Part shown: positions 26,834-34,543 of the stretch, piece by piece
Layout of the letters: each line of letters starts with the position of its first letter
How positions within the stretch are numbered: position 1 is the first letter of the stretch
NCBI RefSeq assembly: GCF_029478665.1
Contig: NZ_JARPQB010000047.1
Location: forward strand, 1-43,330
Source: Pseudomonas entomophila
Lineage (GTDB): Bacteria; Pseudomonadota; Gammaproteobacteria; Pseudomonadales; Pseudomonadaceae
DNA: 43,330 nt
Reading direction: 5' to 3'
Made by a program: the position numbers and the translations under genes
Notes under the pieces: model-generated
Told to the model about the DNA's origin: nothing
What the model saw: only the letters and a program-made list of their open reading frames with translations
The model's database searches: none

Positions 26834-28024
26834 TCAATGGATACTTGAGGCCAGTTCGAAGATCGGCATGTACATCAGGATCACGATCAGCCCGATCAGC
26901 AGGCCGATGAAGGTCATCAGCAGCGGTTCGAACAGTTTGACGAACCACTCCACCCAGCGGCCGATCTCCTGGTCGTGGAAGTCCGCGCAGCGTTCGAGCA
27001 TCTCGCCCAGGTTGCCCGATTGCTCACCCGCGCGAAGCAGGCGCAAGGCCACCGGCGTCACCAGTTGCCCGGATTCCAGCGCGTCGGACAGTGGCAGGCC
27101 TTCGGCAACGCGGCGGCTGGCATGCTCCAGGCCCTCGGCCGCGGCGCTGCCCAGCAGCCCGCGGGCCATGCCCAGGGCGGTGAGAATCGGGATGCCGCCC
27201 TGCAGCAGGATCCCCAGCGACCGATAGAAACGTGCCAGCTCGTACATCACCAGGCGCCGGTGCAGGGCCGGGATCCGTCGCGACTGGCGGCTGGCCCAGC
27301 GGCGCACGGCGGGATGGCGGCGCAGGGCGACCAGCATCGTGATACCCCCGAGGGCGCCGAGGCCCAGGGGCAATTGCCGGGCGTGCAGGAACAAGCCGAT
27401 CTGCATCAGCACCCGCGACAGCCAGGGCAACTCGGTGCCCATGCCCTCGAACACCAGGCTGAAACGCGGCACCACGTAGCCCAGCAGGAACAGCACCACG
27501 CCGCCGCCCACCAGCAACAGCAGCAGTGGGTACACCGAAGCGCCGACCAGTTTCTGCCGTACCAGGTCCAGGCGTTGGCGATAACCGATGTAGCGGGCCA
27601 GGGCATCCCCCAGCGCGCCGGTGCGCTCACTGGACTGCACCAGGGCCACGTAGAGGCTGGGGAACACCTGCGGCTGCCTGGCCAGGGCCTGGGACAGCGA
27701 GCGGCCTTCGTAGAGTTGGCGCACCAGCAGCTCCAGTATCTTGCGCGGGGTGCCGGCGCCGGCCTTTTCAGCCAGGCTTTCCAGGGCGTCGATCAGGGGC
27801 AGGCCGGCGTTGAGCAGGGTGGCCAGTTCCTGGCTGAACAGCACCAGGTCGAAGGCCGCCGCGCGACGCCAGGGCAGGGCGCTCAGGCCCAGCCCCTGGC
27901 CGCGCACGCTGAGCACGCGCAAGCCCTGGTCCTGGGCCTGGCGTCGGGCCTGCTCGATGTCCTCGGCTTCCACCTGCAGTTGCACCACGCCCTGGCTGCC
28001 CAGGGCCTTGAGTCGAAAACGCAT
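26834..28024 (-). CDS. gspF: Type II secretion inner-membrane platform protein (GspF/PilC family)
   Basis: A 396-residue member of the GspF/PilC family, the polytopic platform of type II secretion and type IV pilus machines. Two repeated T2SSF domains are visible: about 60-190 (LVLFSQELATLLNAGLPLID in the first) and about 260-390 (LARFYRSLGILLQGGIPILT in the second). Each is followed by hydrophobic segments, with a strongly hydrophobic end near 370-390 (LMTFIGLLIGLIVILMYMP). ATG 28024 is chosen for its GAGGG ribosome site; an in-frame GTG at 28039 overlapping the gspG stop is possible. Only gspG accompanies it, so it must work with components encoded elsewhere. Confidence 0.9.
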   Translation of the reverse strand: MRFRLKALGSQGVVQLQVEAEDIEQARRQAQDQGLRVLSVRGQGLGLSALPWRRAAAFDLVLFSQELATLLNAGLPLIDALESLAEKAGAGTPRKILELLVRQLYEGRSLSQALARQPQVFPSLYVALVQSSERTGALGDALARYIGYRQRLDLVRQKLVGASVYPLLLLLVGGGVVLFLLGYVVPRFSLVFEGMGTELPWLSRVLMQIGLFLHARQLPLGLGALGGITMLVALRRHPAVRRWASRQSRRIPALHRRLVMYELARFYRSLGILLQGGIPILTALGMARGLLGSAAAEGLEHASRRVAEGLPLSDALESGQLVTPVALRLLRAGEQSGNLGEMLERCADFHDQEIGRWVEWFVKLFEPLLMTFIGLLIGLIVILMYMPIFELASSIH

Positions 28025-28035
28025 GGCTTGGGCCC

Positions 28036-28461
28036 TCACTGCCAGCTGGTGATCTCGGCGTTTTCCCCGTCACCACCGGGCTGGCCGTCCTTGCCCATCG
28101 ACAGCAGGTCGTATTCGCCGCCGTTCTCCCCCGGTTGCCGGTAGAGGTAGGCGCGGCCCCACGGGTCCTGGGGCACGGCTTTCTGCAGGTAGGGGCCCGA
28201 CCAGCGTGTCTCGCCGCTGGGCGCGACCACCAGGGCCTGCAGGCCCTGTTCGCTGCTGGGGTAGTGGCCGACTTCGAGGCGATACAGGTCCAGGGCCTTG
28301 CCCAGGCCCTCGATCTGCGCCCGCGCCACCTTGGCTTCGGAGCGGCCGAGCTGGCTGAAGTACTTGGGCGCGACGATGCCGGCCAACAAGCCGAGCACCA
28401 CCAGCACCACCAGCAGTTCGAGCAGGGTGAAACCACGTTGGGCGAAATGTCTGCGCTGCAT
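28036..28461 (-). CDS. gspG: Type II secretion major pseudopilin (GspG)
   Basis: A 141-residue pseudopilin. The prepilin cleavage and N-methylation site is RG-FTLLELLVVLVVLG (cut after Gly10, Phe11 as first mature residue, Glu15 at the conserved +5 position). After the hydrophobic helix the body carries the GspG pattern: LDLYRLEVGHYPSSEQGLQA, YLQKAVPQDPWGRAY and the calcium-loop-type ending YDLLSMGKDGQPGGDGENAE. Length matches GspG. It is 11 bases upstream of gspF and divergent from a lytic transglycosylase gene. No gspE, D, L or M is in view. Confidence 0.93.
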   Translation of the reverse strand: MQRRHFAQRGFTLLELLVVLVVLGLLAGIVAPKYFSQLGRSEAKVARAQIEGLGKALDLYRLEVGHYPSSEQGLQALVVAPSGETRWSGPYLQKAVPQDPWGRAYLYRQPGENGGEYDLLSMGKDGQPGGDGENAEITSWQ

Positions 28462-28635
28462 GGGGGAACCCTCCGTTGCGTGTGCAGGGGGCTCATGCAA
28501 CTGCCGTGCACGTCTGCGCCGGGCCCTTGCGCCATGCGGGGTGGCAAGCGGCACGGGGCTTGCGTCGTCACTGTGGGCCCCGGGTTTTCCGGGGCATTTC
28601 CCCCACATCGGGGGCCACGGCGGGAGGCGATCGAC

Positions 28636-29226
28636 ATGCGTGGACTGATTCTGGGGTTGACCGGGCTGCTGGCGTTGGGCGCCCAGGCCGATGTGTATGT
28701 GTCCAGCGATGGCAAGGGCGGTTACGTGCTGTCCAACGTGCACCGGCCGGGGCGGCACTATGAGCGGGTGATCAGCGAAGCGGGCACGGGGCCGGTCGAT
28801 GCGCAACTGGTCACCGGGCGCCCGTATGCCGACCTGGTGGCCGCCGCCGCGCTGGCCAACGATGTGCCGCAGGCCTTGTTGCATGCGCTGATCAAGGCCG
28901 AATCCGGCTACAACCCCAAGGCGCGCTCGGCCAAGGGCGCGGGTGGGTTGATGCAACTGATGCCGGACACCGCCAGGGAGCTGGGGGTGAAGGATGTGCT
29001 GGACCCGCAGTCCAACCTGCAGGGCGGCGCGCGTTATCTGAAGCGCATGCTGACGCTGTTCGACAACGACATCACGTTGGCGGTGGCCGCCTACAACGCA
29101 GGGCCCGAAGCGGTGCTCAGCCGTGGCAAGGTGGTGCCCCCGTTTGCCGAGACCCGCCGCTATGTGCCGACGGTGCTGCGTGATTACCGACTATTGCGAG
29201 GGTTGGCGGCAGACGCGCCCTTGTAG
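28636..29226 (+). CDS. Lytic transglycosylase (SLT domain)
   Basis: A 196-residue exported murein lytic transglycosylase. Residues 1-18 form a short signal peptide ending AQA. Residues about 65-190 are the SLT domain: catalytic Glu89 in LIKAESGYNPKARS, then GAGGLMQLMPDTAREL, LDPQSNLQGGARYLKRML and AVAAYNAGPEAV, all family motifs. It would cleave glycan strands in the periplasm, which could open space for a secretion apparatus such as that of the neighbouring divergent gspG-gspF. GGAGG lies 8 bases before the ATG. Its stop codon TAG is part of the REP sequence that follows. Confidence 0.92.
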   Translation: MRGLILGLTGLLALGAQADVYVSSDGKGGYVLSNVHRPGRHYERVISEAGTGPVDAQLVTGRPYADLVAAAALANDVPQALLHALIKAESGYNPKARSAKGAGGLMQLMPDTARELGVKDVLDPQSNLQGGARYLKRMLTLFDNDITLAVAAYNAGPEAVLSRGKVVPPFAETRRYVPTVLRDYRLLRGLAADAPL

Positions 29227-29307
29227 GAGCCGGCTTTGCCGGCGAACACCGGCATAGCCGGTGCCATCCACCGCGTCGTCTGGTTCGCCGGCAAAGCCGG
29301 CTCCTAC
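29223..29307. repeat. Inverted REP pair overlapping the transglycosylase stop
   Basis: The 24-base arm starting GTAGGAGCCGGCTTTGCCGG at 29223-29246 and its exact reverse complement at 29284-29307, with a small CACCGGCATAGCCGGTG hairpin between. The left arm supplies the stop codon (TAG at 29224-29226) of the transglycosylase; the right arm lies 9 bases beyond the aldo/keto reductase stop. Acts plausibly as a bidirectional terminator between two convergent genes. Confidence 0.88.
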
Positions 29308-29316
29308 AGGGGGGCA

Positions 29317-30138
29317 TCAGAGCATCGCCAGGCGCTGCTTGCGCGTCGGTGGCGCGAACGCCTGGTCGATCGCTTGCAGGTCCGCGTCGTCCAGCACCAG
29401 CGCCGCGGCCGCCGCGTTCAATCGCACATGTTCGGGCTTCACCGCCTTGGGGATGGCGATCACCCCATCGTCACGCGTCACCCACGCCAGGCTGACCTGT
29501 GCTGGCGTTACCCCGTGGCGCTCGGCGATCTCCCCCAACACCGGGTGGCGCAGCAGGCGCCCGGCCTGGGCCAGCGGGCAGTAGGCCATGGTCGGCATCT
29601 GCCGCGCTCGGCTCCATGGCAGCAGGTCGAACTCGATGCCGCGCTCGGCCGGGTTGTACAGCACCTGGTTGGTGGCGCATGCCGGGCTATCCAGTTCGCG
29701 CAGGTCATCGAGGTCGAAGTTGGATACGCCCCAGCGGCGAATCTTGCCCTGCTCGACCAGGCGCTCGAAGGCTTCCAGCGTTTCTTCCAGCGGGTACTGT
29801 CCGCGCCAGTGCAGCAGGTACAGGTCGATACAGTCGGTACCCAGGCGCTTGAGGCTGCGTTCACAGGCCTCGGGCACGCCACGCCGGCTGGCGTTGTGCG
29901 GGTACACCTTGCTGACCAGGAACACCTGGTCGCGACGCCCGGCAATGGCCTGGCCAACCACCTGCTCGGCACCGCCCTCGGCATACATCTCGGCGGTGTC
30001 GATCAGGGTCAGGCCCAGCTCGATGCCCTGTTGCAGCGCCGCCACCTCGGCGGCTTTGTGGCCTGGATCTTCGCCCATGTACCAGGTGCCCTGGCCGATG
30101 GCCGGCACGCGGGAGCCCGCCAGATTCACGTAACGCAT
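29317..30138 (-). CDS. Aldo/keto reductase
   Basis: A 273-residue NADPH-dependent oxidoreductase with a TIM-barrel fold. The catalytic tetrad of the superfamily is complete: Asp47 and Tyr52 in LIDTAEMYAEG, Lys77 in LVSKVYPHN and His110 in YLLHWRG. WGVSNFDLDDL and AIPKAVKPEHV, near the C-terminus, are the usual cofactor-binding strands. Length is normal for the group (270-290). Its start overlaps the end of the LysR gene upstream by 13 bases, so the two are co-transcribed; the LysR protein may control it. Substrate unknown. Confidence 0.92.
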   Translation of the reverse strand: MRYVNLAGSRVPAIGQGTWYMGEDPGHKAAEVAALQQGIELGLTLIDTAEMYAEGGAEQVVGQAIAGRRDQVFLVSKVYPHNASRRGVPEACERSLKRLGTDCIDLYLLHWRGQYPLEETLEAFERLVEQGKIRRWGVSNFDLDDLRELDSPACATNQVLYNPAERGIEFDLLPWSRARQMPTMAYCPLAQAGRLLRHPVLGEIAERHGVTPAQVSLAWVTRDDGVIAIPKAVKPEHVRLNAAAAALVLDDADLQAIDQAFAPPTRKQRLAML

Positions 30139-31031
30139 GTCACCTCCTGTGGAAGGGTATGGGTCAGCAGTACATCGAGCAGGGCCTCGGCGGCTTTCGA
30201 CAGCTTGTGGTCGCTCAGGGCGATCACGCCGATGCGCCGCTCGATGGTGGGTTCGACCAAGGCCACACAGCGCGCGCCGAGCTCCTGCATCTGCTCGATG
30301 CACAGCGCCGGCACGGCGCTCACGCCCAGGCCGCTGGCGACCATGCGGCCGACAGTCGACAGCTGGTGGCTTTCGAAGGCCACCGCCAGCTTGCCATGGT
30401 TGGCGGCCAGGTGCTGTTCCAGCAGCAGGCGCACCGCGGAGGGCCGCTGCAGGGCGATGAAATCCTGGGCCAGCAGTTCCTGCCAGCGCACCTGGGGCTG
30501 GCGGGCGAGGGGCGAGTCGGCGGGCACCACGGCCACGAAACGGTCCATGTACAACGGATGAAAGCGCAACGCTTCGCTGCTTTCGGGCTCGAAGCCGATG
30601 CCCAGCTCGACGCGGCGGTGGCGCACCAGCTCCAGCACCTGCTCGTTGATCACGTCGTGCACGGTGACATTGACCTTGGGGTAGCGCTGGCGAAACACCT
30701 TGAGCGACTGCGGCAGCAGGTTGCCGGCGAAGGCCGGCATGGCCGCCACCGACACCCGGCCCAGTTGCAGGGTGAAACGCTGGCGCAGCAGTTCTTCGGT
30801 ATCGTCCCAGTCGGCCAGCAGGCGCCGGGCCAGGGGCAGCAGTACCTCGCCCTCGGGGGTCAGGCTGACACTGCGGGTGGTGCGGGTGAGCAGGGCGCCG
30901 CCGAGGTTGTCCTCCAGCGCCTTGATGGTCAGGCTCAGGGCCGGTTGCGAGACGTGCAGGTGTTCGCCGGCCTGGGCGAAGCTCTGGTACTTGGCCACGG
31001 TGACGAAAGCACGCAGCTGCTTGACGTTCAT
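30126..31031 (-). CDS. LysR-type transcriptional regulator divergent from the CoA-transferase genes
   Basis: A 301-residue LysR regulator: helix-turn-helix at about 3-62 (LRAFVTVAKYQSFAQAGEHL, then HVSQPALSLTIKALEDNLGG) and an effector domain with LGRVSVAAMPAFAGNLLP. ATG 31031 is used rather than the in-frame start 20 codons upstream because the DNA-binding domain begins there. It is divergent from scoAB with 120 bases between starts, so it probably regulates those genes, and it shares a transcript with the aldo/keto reductase. Confidence 0.9.
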   Translation of the reverse strand: MNVKQLRAFVTVAKYQSFAQAGEHLHVSQPALSLTIKALEDNLGGALLTRTTRSVSLTPEGEVLLPLARRLLADWDDTEELLRQRFTLQLGRVSVAAMPAFAGNLLPQSLKVFRQRYPKVNVTVHDVINEQVLELVRHRRVELGIGFEPESSEALRFHPLYMDRFVAVVPADSPLARQPQVRWQELLAQDFIALQRPSAVRLLLEQHLAANHGKLAVAFESHQLSTVGRMVASGLGVSAVPALCIEQMQELGARCVALVEPTIERRIGVIALSDHKLSKAAEALLDVLLTHTLPQEVTCVT

Positions 31032-31151
31032 GACAGGCTTGCCCTTTGTTTTGCAAAAGTTATCAATCGATGACGAAAACAAAATTAACAAATCAGTCGT
31101 CTACAGTGAAGATGACCGCACGGTTCCAACAACTACAAAAGGCGACTGAGC
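31032..31151. promoter_or_regulatory. Divergent promoter region between LysR gene and scoAB
   Basis: An AT-rich 120-base spacer that must hold promoters in both directions. TTTTGCAAAA (31049-31058) is a perfect 10-base palindrome and TTATCAATCGATGA follows directly; either could be part of a LysR site. No convincing -35/-10 pair is seen. Confidence 0.4.
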
Positions 31152-31850
31152 ATGGCCGGACTGGACAAGCGTGTAGCAACTTATGAAGAGGCCCTGGCAG
31201 GCCTGACCGACGACATGACGGTACTGGCCGGCGGCTTTGGCCTGTGCGGCATCCCCGAGAACCTCATCGCCGAGATCAAGCGTCGTGGCGTCAAGGGCCT
31301 GACCGTGGTCTCCAACAACTGCGGCGTCGACGGTTTCGGCCTGGGCGTGCTGCTCGAGGACCGGCAGATCCGCAAGATGGTCGCCTCGTACGTGGGCGAG
31401 AACGCCGAGTTCGAGCGCCAGCTGCTCAGCGGCGAGCTGGAGGTGGAACTGACCCCGCAAGGCACCCTGGCCGAGAAGATGCGCGCCGGTGGTGCCGGCA
31501 TCCCGGCCTTCTACACCGCCACCGGCTACGGCACCCCGGTCGCCGAAGGCAAGGAAGTGCGCGAGTTCAAGGGCCGCAAGTACATCCTCGAAGAGTCGAT
31601 CACCGGCGACTTCGCCATCGTCAAGGGCTGGAAGGCCGACCACTACGGCAACGTGGTGTACCGCAACACCGCGCAGAACTTCAACCCGCTGGCCGCCACC
31701 GCCGGCAAGATCACCGTGGTCGAGGTCGAGGAGATCGTCGAGCCCGGCGTGCTGCTGCCCAGCGAGATCCACACCCCGGGCATCTACGTCGACCGGATCA
31801 TCGTCGGCACCTTCGAGAAGCGCATCGAGAAGCGCACCGTCAAGGCCTGA
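31152..31850 (+). CDS. scoA: Succinyl-CoA:3-oxoacid CoA-transferase subunit A
   Basis: The 232-residue alpha subunit of a class I CoA-transferase, which moves CoA from succinyl-CoA to acetoacetate so that ketone bodies can be used as carbon source. The family I signature is present near residues 17-30 (DDMTVLAGGFGLCGIPE), followed by GLTVVSNNCGVDGFGLG, SGELEVELTPQGTLAE and AGGAGIPAFYTATGYGTP. Residues up to the C-terminal EKRIEKRTV match the ScoA type rather than E. coli AtoD. It is 35 bases before subunit B. A ribosome site AGGCGA precedes the start. Confidence 0.95.
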   Translation: MAGLDKRVATYEEALAGLTDDMTVLAGGFGLCGIPENLIAEIKRRGVKGLTVVSNNCGVDGFGLGVLLEDRQIRKMVASYVGENAEFERQLLSGELEVELTPQGTLAEKMRAGGAGIPAFYTATGYGTPVAEGKEVREFKGRKYILEESITGDFAIVKGWKADHYGNVVYRNTAQNFNPLAATAGKITVVEVEEIVEPGVLLPSEIHTPGIYVDRIIVGTFEKRIEKRTVKA

Positions 31851-31885
31851 GCGCCGTCCTCAAGAACAACAAAGAGATCCTGACC

Positions 31886-32542
31886 ATGGCATTGACCCGC
31901 GAACAAATGGCCCAACGCGTCGCCCGTGAACTGAAGGACGGCTACTACGTCAACCTCGGTATCGGCATCCCCACCCTGGTGGCCAACTACGTCCCCGCCG
32001 ACATGGACGTCATGCTGCAATCGGAAAACGGCCTGCTGGGCATGGGCGAGTTTCCCACCGAAAGCACCATCGACGCCGACATGATCAACGCCGGCAAGCA
32101 GACCGTCACCGCCCGCCGTGGCGCCTCGATCTTCGATTCGGCGCAGTCCTTCGCGATGATCCGCGGCGGCCACGTCGACCTCACCGTGCTGGGGGCCTTC
32201 GAGGTGGACGTGGAGGGCAACATCGCCTCGTGGATGATCCCCGGCAAGCTGGTCAAGGGCATGGGCGGCGCCATGGACCTGGTGGCCGGCGCCGACAACA
32301 TCATCGTCACCATGACCCACGCCTCGAAGGACGGCGAGTCCAAGTTGCTGCCGCGCTGCAGCCTGCCGCTGACCGGCGCCGGCTGCATTCGCAAGGTGCT
32401 GACCGACCTGGCCTACCTGGAGATCGACAACGGCGCGTTCATCCTGCGCGAGACCGCGCCGGGGGTGAGTGTCGAGGAAATCATCGAGAAGACCGCCGGC
32501 AAGTTGATCGTGCCGGATGATGTGAAGGAAATGACGTTCTGA
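31886..32542 (+). CDS. scoB: Succinyl-CoA:3-oxoacid CoA-transferase subunit B
   Basis: The 218-residue beta subunit, which carries the catalytic glutamate that forms the glutamyl-CoA thioester. The class I motif QSENGLLG at 45-52 places it at Glu47. GYYVNLGIGIPTLVANYVP near the start and GKLVKGMGGAMDLVAGADNI in the middle are further family blocks. ATG 31886 is used; a much longer open frame in the same phase overlaps subunit A and is a shadow. It is followed by a strong intrinsic terminator, so scoAB is a two-gene operon. Confidence 0.95.
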   Translation: MALTREQMAQRVARELKDGYYVNLGIGIPTLVANYVPADMDVMLQSENGLLGMGEFPTESTIDADMINAGKQTVTARRGASIFDSAQSFAMIRGGHVDLTVLGAFEVDVEGNIASWMIPGKLVKGMGGAMDLVAGADNIIVTMTHASKDGESKLLPRCSLPLTGAGCIRKVLTDLAYLEIDNGAFILRETAPGVSVEEIIEKTAGKLIVPDDVKEMTF

Positions 32543-32559
32543 TGGTGTAGGTGTTTCGC

Positions 32560-32589
32560 AAACCCCGTGGCGGCGCCTCGGGGTTTTTT
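32560..32589 (+). terminator. Rho-independent terminator after scoAB
   Basis: AAACCCCG (32560-32567) pairs with CGGGGTTT (32579-32586) around an 11-base loop, followed by a run of six T (32584-32589). It lies 18 bases after the scoB stop. Confidence 0.85.
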
Positions 32590-32650
32590 ATTGCGTGTTG
32601 GCGGGCAGGCAGCGTTGCAGCGTTTTCGAGATCGAGCGCTGCCCGCACGA

Positions 32651-32782
32651 CGCATCGCGGATGAATCCGCTCCTACGTTTGTTTCGGGCCAGCAACCATG
32701 GCCTCTCAGGTGCGGCACATGGCAATCGGTGTAGGAGCGGATTCATCCGCGATGCGCCGCCCGCGCGGCGCTCGATTTCATG
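32651..32782. repeat. Inverted REP pair (GGATTCATCC type)
   Basis: Arms of 26 bases at 32651-32676 and 32731-32756 are exact reverse complements (right arm begins GTAGGAGCGGATTCATCCGC). Each is extended outward by a GC-rich segment and a CGATTTC-like end, as in the copy at 19818. The pair fills the spacer of about 270 bases between scoB and the nucleotidyltransferase gene, which holds no gene, and marks the left edge of the aminocyclitol-type locus. Confidence 0.85.
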
Positions 32783-32811
32783 GGCGCCGCAAGACTTCCG
32801 TCGAACGCCCC

Positions 32812-33531
32812 TCAGCGCGACGCATTGATCAACGCACCCGCCCGCTGATAGTCGTGGGGCACCCCGATATCGATAAACCGCCCCGACGCCTCGAACCCCA
32901 GCACATTCAACCCGCTGTCCAGCCACTGCGGCAGCAACTGTTCCTCCAATGACGCCGCCTGACCGGCACGATGGGCGAGGTACTCCAGGCACGCCCGGCG
33001 CATCCAGTAGACCCCGCCATTGACCCATGCCTGCGCATCGGCACGGGTATGGGCAAAGGCCAGGACATGACCGTTGTCATCGAGGGTGATGCCCGTGTAC
33101 CGCCGCGGTTCCCCATTGCGATAGAGCGCCAGGCAGCAGTCGGCATGGTGCTGCTCGGCGTACTGCTGAAGCGTGGCCAGGTCCAGGGTGAACCAGGTGT
33201 CACCATTGAGCAGCAGGAAGTGCTCGTCGGCCTCCGTCAGGTGTTCCAGCGCCATCAGCAACCCGCCACCGGTGCCCAGGGGCTGCGGTTCCCTCGCATA
33301 GTGCAGCGTGGCACCACGGTAACGCTCACCGAAGTGCTCGACGATCGCTTCGTGGCGATAGCCGACCGAAAGCACGAAACGCTCGATACCCTGGTCGATC
33401 CAGTAGTCGAACAGATACTCCAGGAACGGGCGCCCGGCAACGGGCGCCATCGGCTTGGGTACATCGTTGACCACGCTGCGCAAGCGTGTGCCCAGGCCAC
33501 CGGCCAGAACCACCGCGGTACGTATGGACAT
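32812..33531 (-). CDS. hddC: HddC-like D-glycero-D-manno-heptose 1-phosphate nucleotidyltransferase
   Basis: A 239-residue sugar-1-phosphate nucleotidyltransferase. VLAGGLGTRLRSVVNDVPKP at residues 8-27 is the nucleotide-binding loop with Lys26. The wording LRSVVxDVPKPMAPVxGxPF is the pattern I recall from HddC rather than RmlA or MurU. EPQPLGTGGGL and LLLNGDTWF (metal Asp) follow. HddC adds GMP from GTP to heptose-1-phosphate. ATG 33531 has AGGAG 8 bases upstream and begins right at the first strand; it lies 16 bases after the kinase stop, so the two form an operon. Purine specificity (GDP versus ADP) cannot be judged from sequence alone. Confidence 0.82.
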   Translation of the reverse strand: MSIRTAVVLAGGLGTRLRSVVNDVPKPMAPVAGRPFLEYLFDYWIDQGIERFVLSVGYRHEAIVEHFGERYRGATLHYAREPQPLGTGGGLLMALEHLTEADEHFLLLNGDTWFTLDLATLQQYAEQHHADCCLALYRNGEPRRYTGITLDDNGHVLAFAHTRADAQAWVNGGVYWMRRACLEYLAHRAGQAASLEEQLLPQWLDSGLNVLGFEASGRFIDIGVPHDYQRAGALINASR

Positions 33532-33547
33532 GTCTTGGGCTCCTGTA

Positions 33548-34543
33548 TCAGGGGGCACTGGGCTGGTAGCGCATCAACTGGCTGCCGGCTTGCTCGAAGC
33601 GGAAAGGCACATGGACAAGGTCGCGCAGGCTTTCGCGGACCTGGGCTTGCTGCTCGGGCCTGACGAACAACAGCATGAAACCGCCACCGCCAGCCCCCAG
33701 CAGCTTGCCGCCAATGGCACCCGACGACCGGGCGATGGTGTAGAGGTGGTCGATGTCTTGATTGCTGACCTGGTTCGACAGGTTCTTCTTGAGCAGCCAG
33801 CTGCAATGCAGCAGCTCACCGAAGGCCTCCAGCGGCCCAGGGCCCTGGAGAATGGCAAGTGCCTCGTCGACCATGGCATGGAGGCGGGTCAGCTCATCGA
33901 GACGGTTGCCCAGGTTGTCGATCTTCGACTGGGCAATCTTGGCCGCGATCCTGGAAAAACCGGTGAAGAACAGCATCAGGTGGGCTTGCAGTGCCTCGAG
34001 TCGAGGCCTTGGCACATCCACCGGGGTGACGGTGAAGCCGCCATCGCCGCGCAGGAAGTCGATACGGTTGAAGCCGCCGACCGCGGCGGCGATCTGGTCC
34101 TGGGAGCCGACGCTCTCGCCAATGACCCGCTGTTCCACATGCTGGGCCAGCCTGGCCAACGCTTCACGGGCGATGGCGTGGCCCTGCAGGGCCTTCAATG
34201 CGTGCAGCAGGCCGACGGTGAAAGAGGAACTGGAGCCCATGCCCGAGCGGGCCGGCAGGTCGCCGTCGACATGGATCTCCAGCCCGTCCTCGCAGCCCAG
34301 GTACTGCAAGACCGCGCGCACGGCAGGGTGTTCGATCTCGCGGGGGTGCATCACGTTCTCGATCCGTGAATAGGCAATTCGGAACCGATGTTCGAAGAAC
34401 GGCGGCAGGTGGCGGCAGCTGATATAGCAATACTTGTCGATGGCGGTGGACAGTACCGCGCCGCCATGGGCTTTGTACCAGGCGGGATAATCCGTGCCGC
34501 CGCCAAAGAACGAAATACGATAAGGCGTGCGGGTAATGATCAC
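33548..34543 (-). CDS. hddA: HddA-like D-glycero-D-manno-heptose 7-phosphate kinase (GHMP family)
   Basis: A 331-residue GHMP kinase. ITRTPYRISFFGGGTDYPAW at residues 3-22 is the characteristic opening of HddA-type heptose kinases. The ATP loop is ARSGMGSSSSFTVG (about 98-111). SVGSQDQIAAAVGG lies in the middle, and KLLGAGGGGFMLLF is the C-terminal GHMP motif. HddA phosphorylates C1 of heptose-7-phosphate; a phosphatase (GmhB, not in this window but normally on the chromosome for LPS core) would then leave heptose-1-phosphate for HddC. GTG 34543 is preferred because it follows a GGGAG site and matches the family N-terminus; a TTG eight codons upstream is possible. The gene is divergent from the aminocyclitol operon. 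Confidence 0.85.
   Translation of the reverse strand: MIITRTPYRISFFGGGTDYPAWYKAHGGAVLSTAIDKYCYISCRHLPPFFEHRFRIAYSRIENVMHPREIEHPAVRAVLQYLGCEDGLEIHVDGDLPARSGMGSSSSFTVGLLHALKALQGHAIAREALARLAQHVEQRVIGESVGSQDQIAAAVGGFNRIDFLRGDGGFTVTPVDVPRPRLEALQAHLMLFFTGFSRIAAKIAQSKIDNLGNRLDELTRLHAMVDEALAILQGPGPLEAFGELLHCSWLLKKNLSNQVSNQDIDHLYTIARSSGAIGGKLLGAGGGGFMLLFVRPEQQAQVRESLRDLVHVPFRFEQAGSQLMRYQPSAP

Noticed and set aside
29317..31056. Apparent 579-codon fusion of a LysR region with the aldo/keto reductase
   Set aside because: The upstream half is out of frame with the real LysR protein, which is intact in another frame; the reductase starts at 30138. No fusion exists.
31244..32542. Longer start for CoA-transferase subunit B
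   Set aside because: The extension overlaps subunit A in another frame and is Arg-rich shadow; the true start is 31886.
17981..32782. Repeats considered as CRISPR or attachment sites
   Set aside because: They are inverted pairs with a shared GTAGGAGC core and no regular spacers, hence REP elements; no integrase or cas gene is near.
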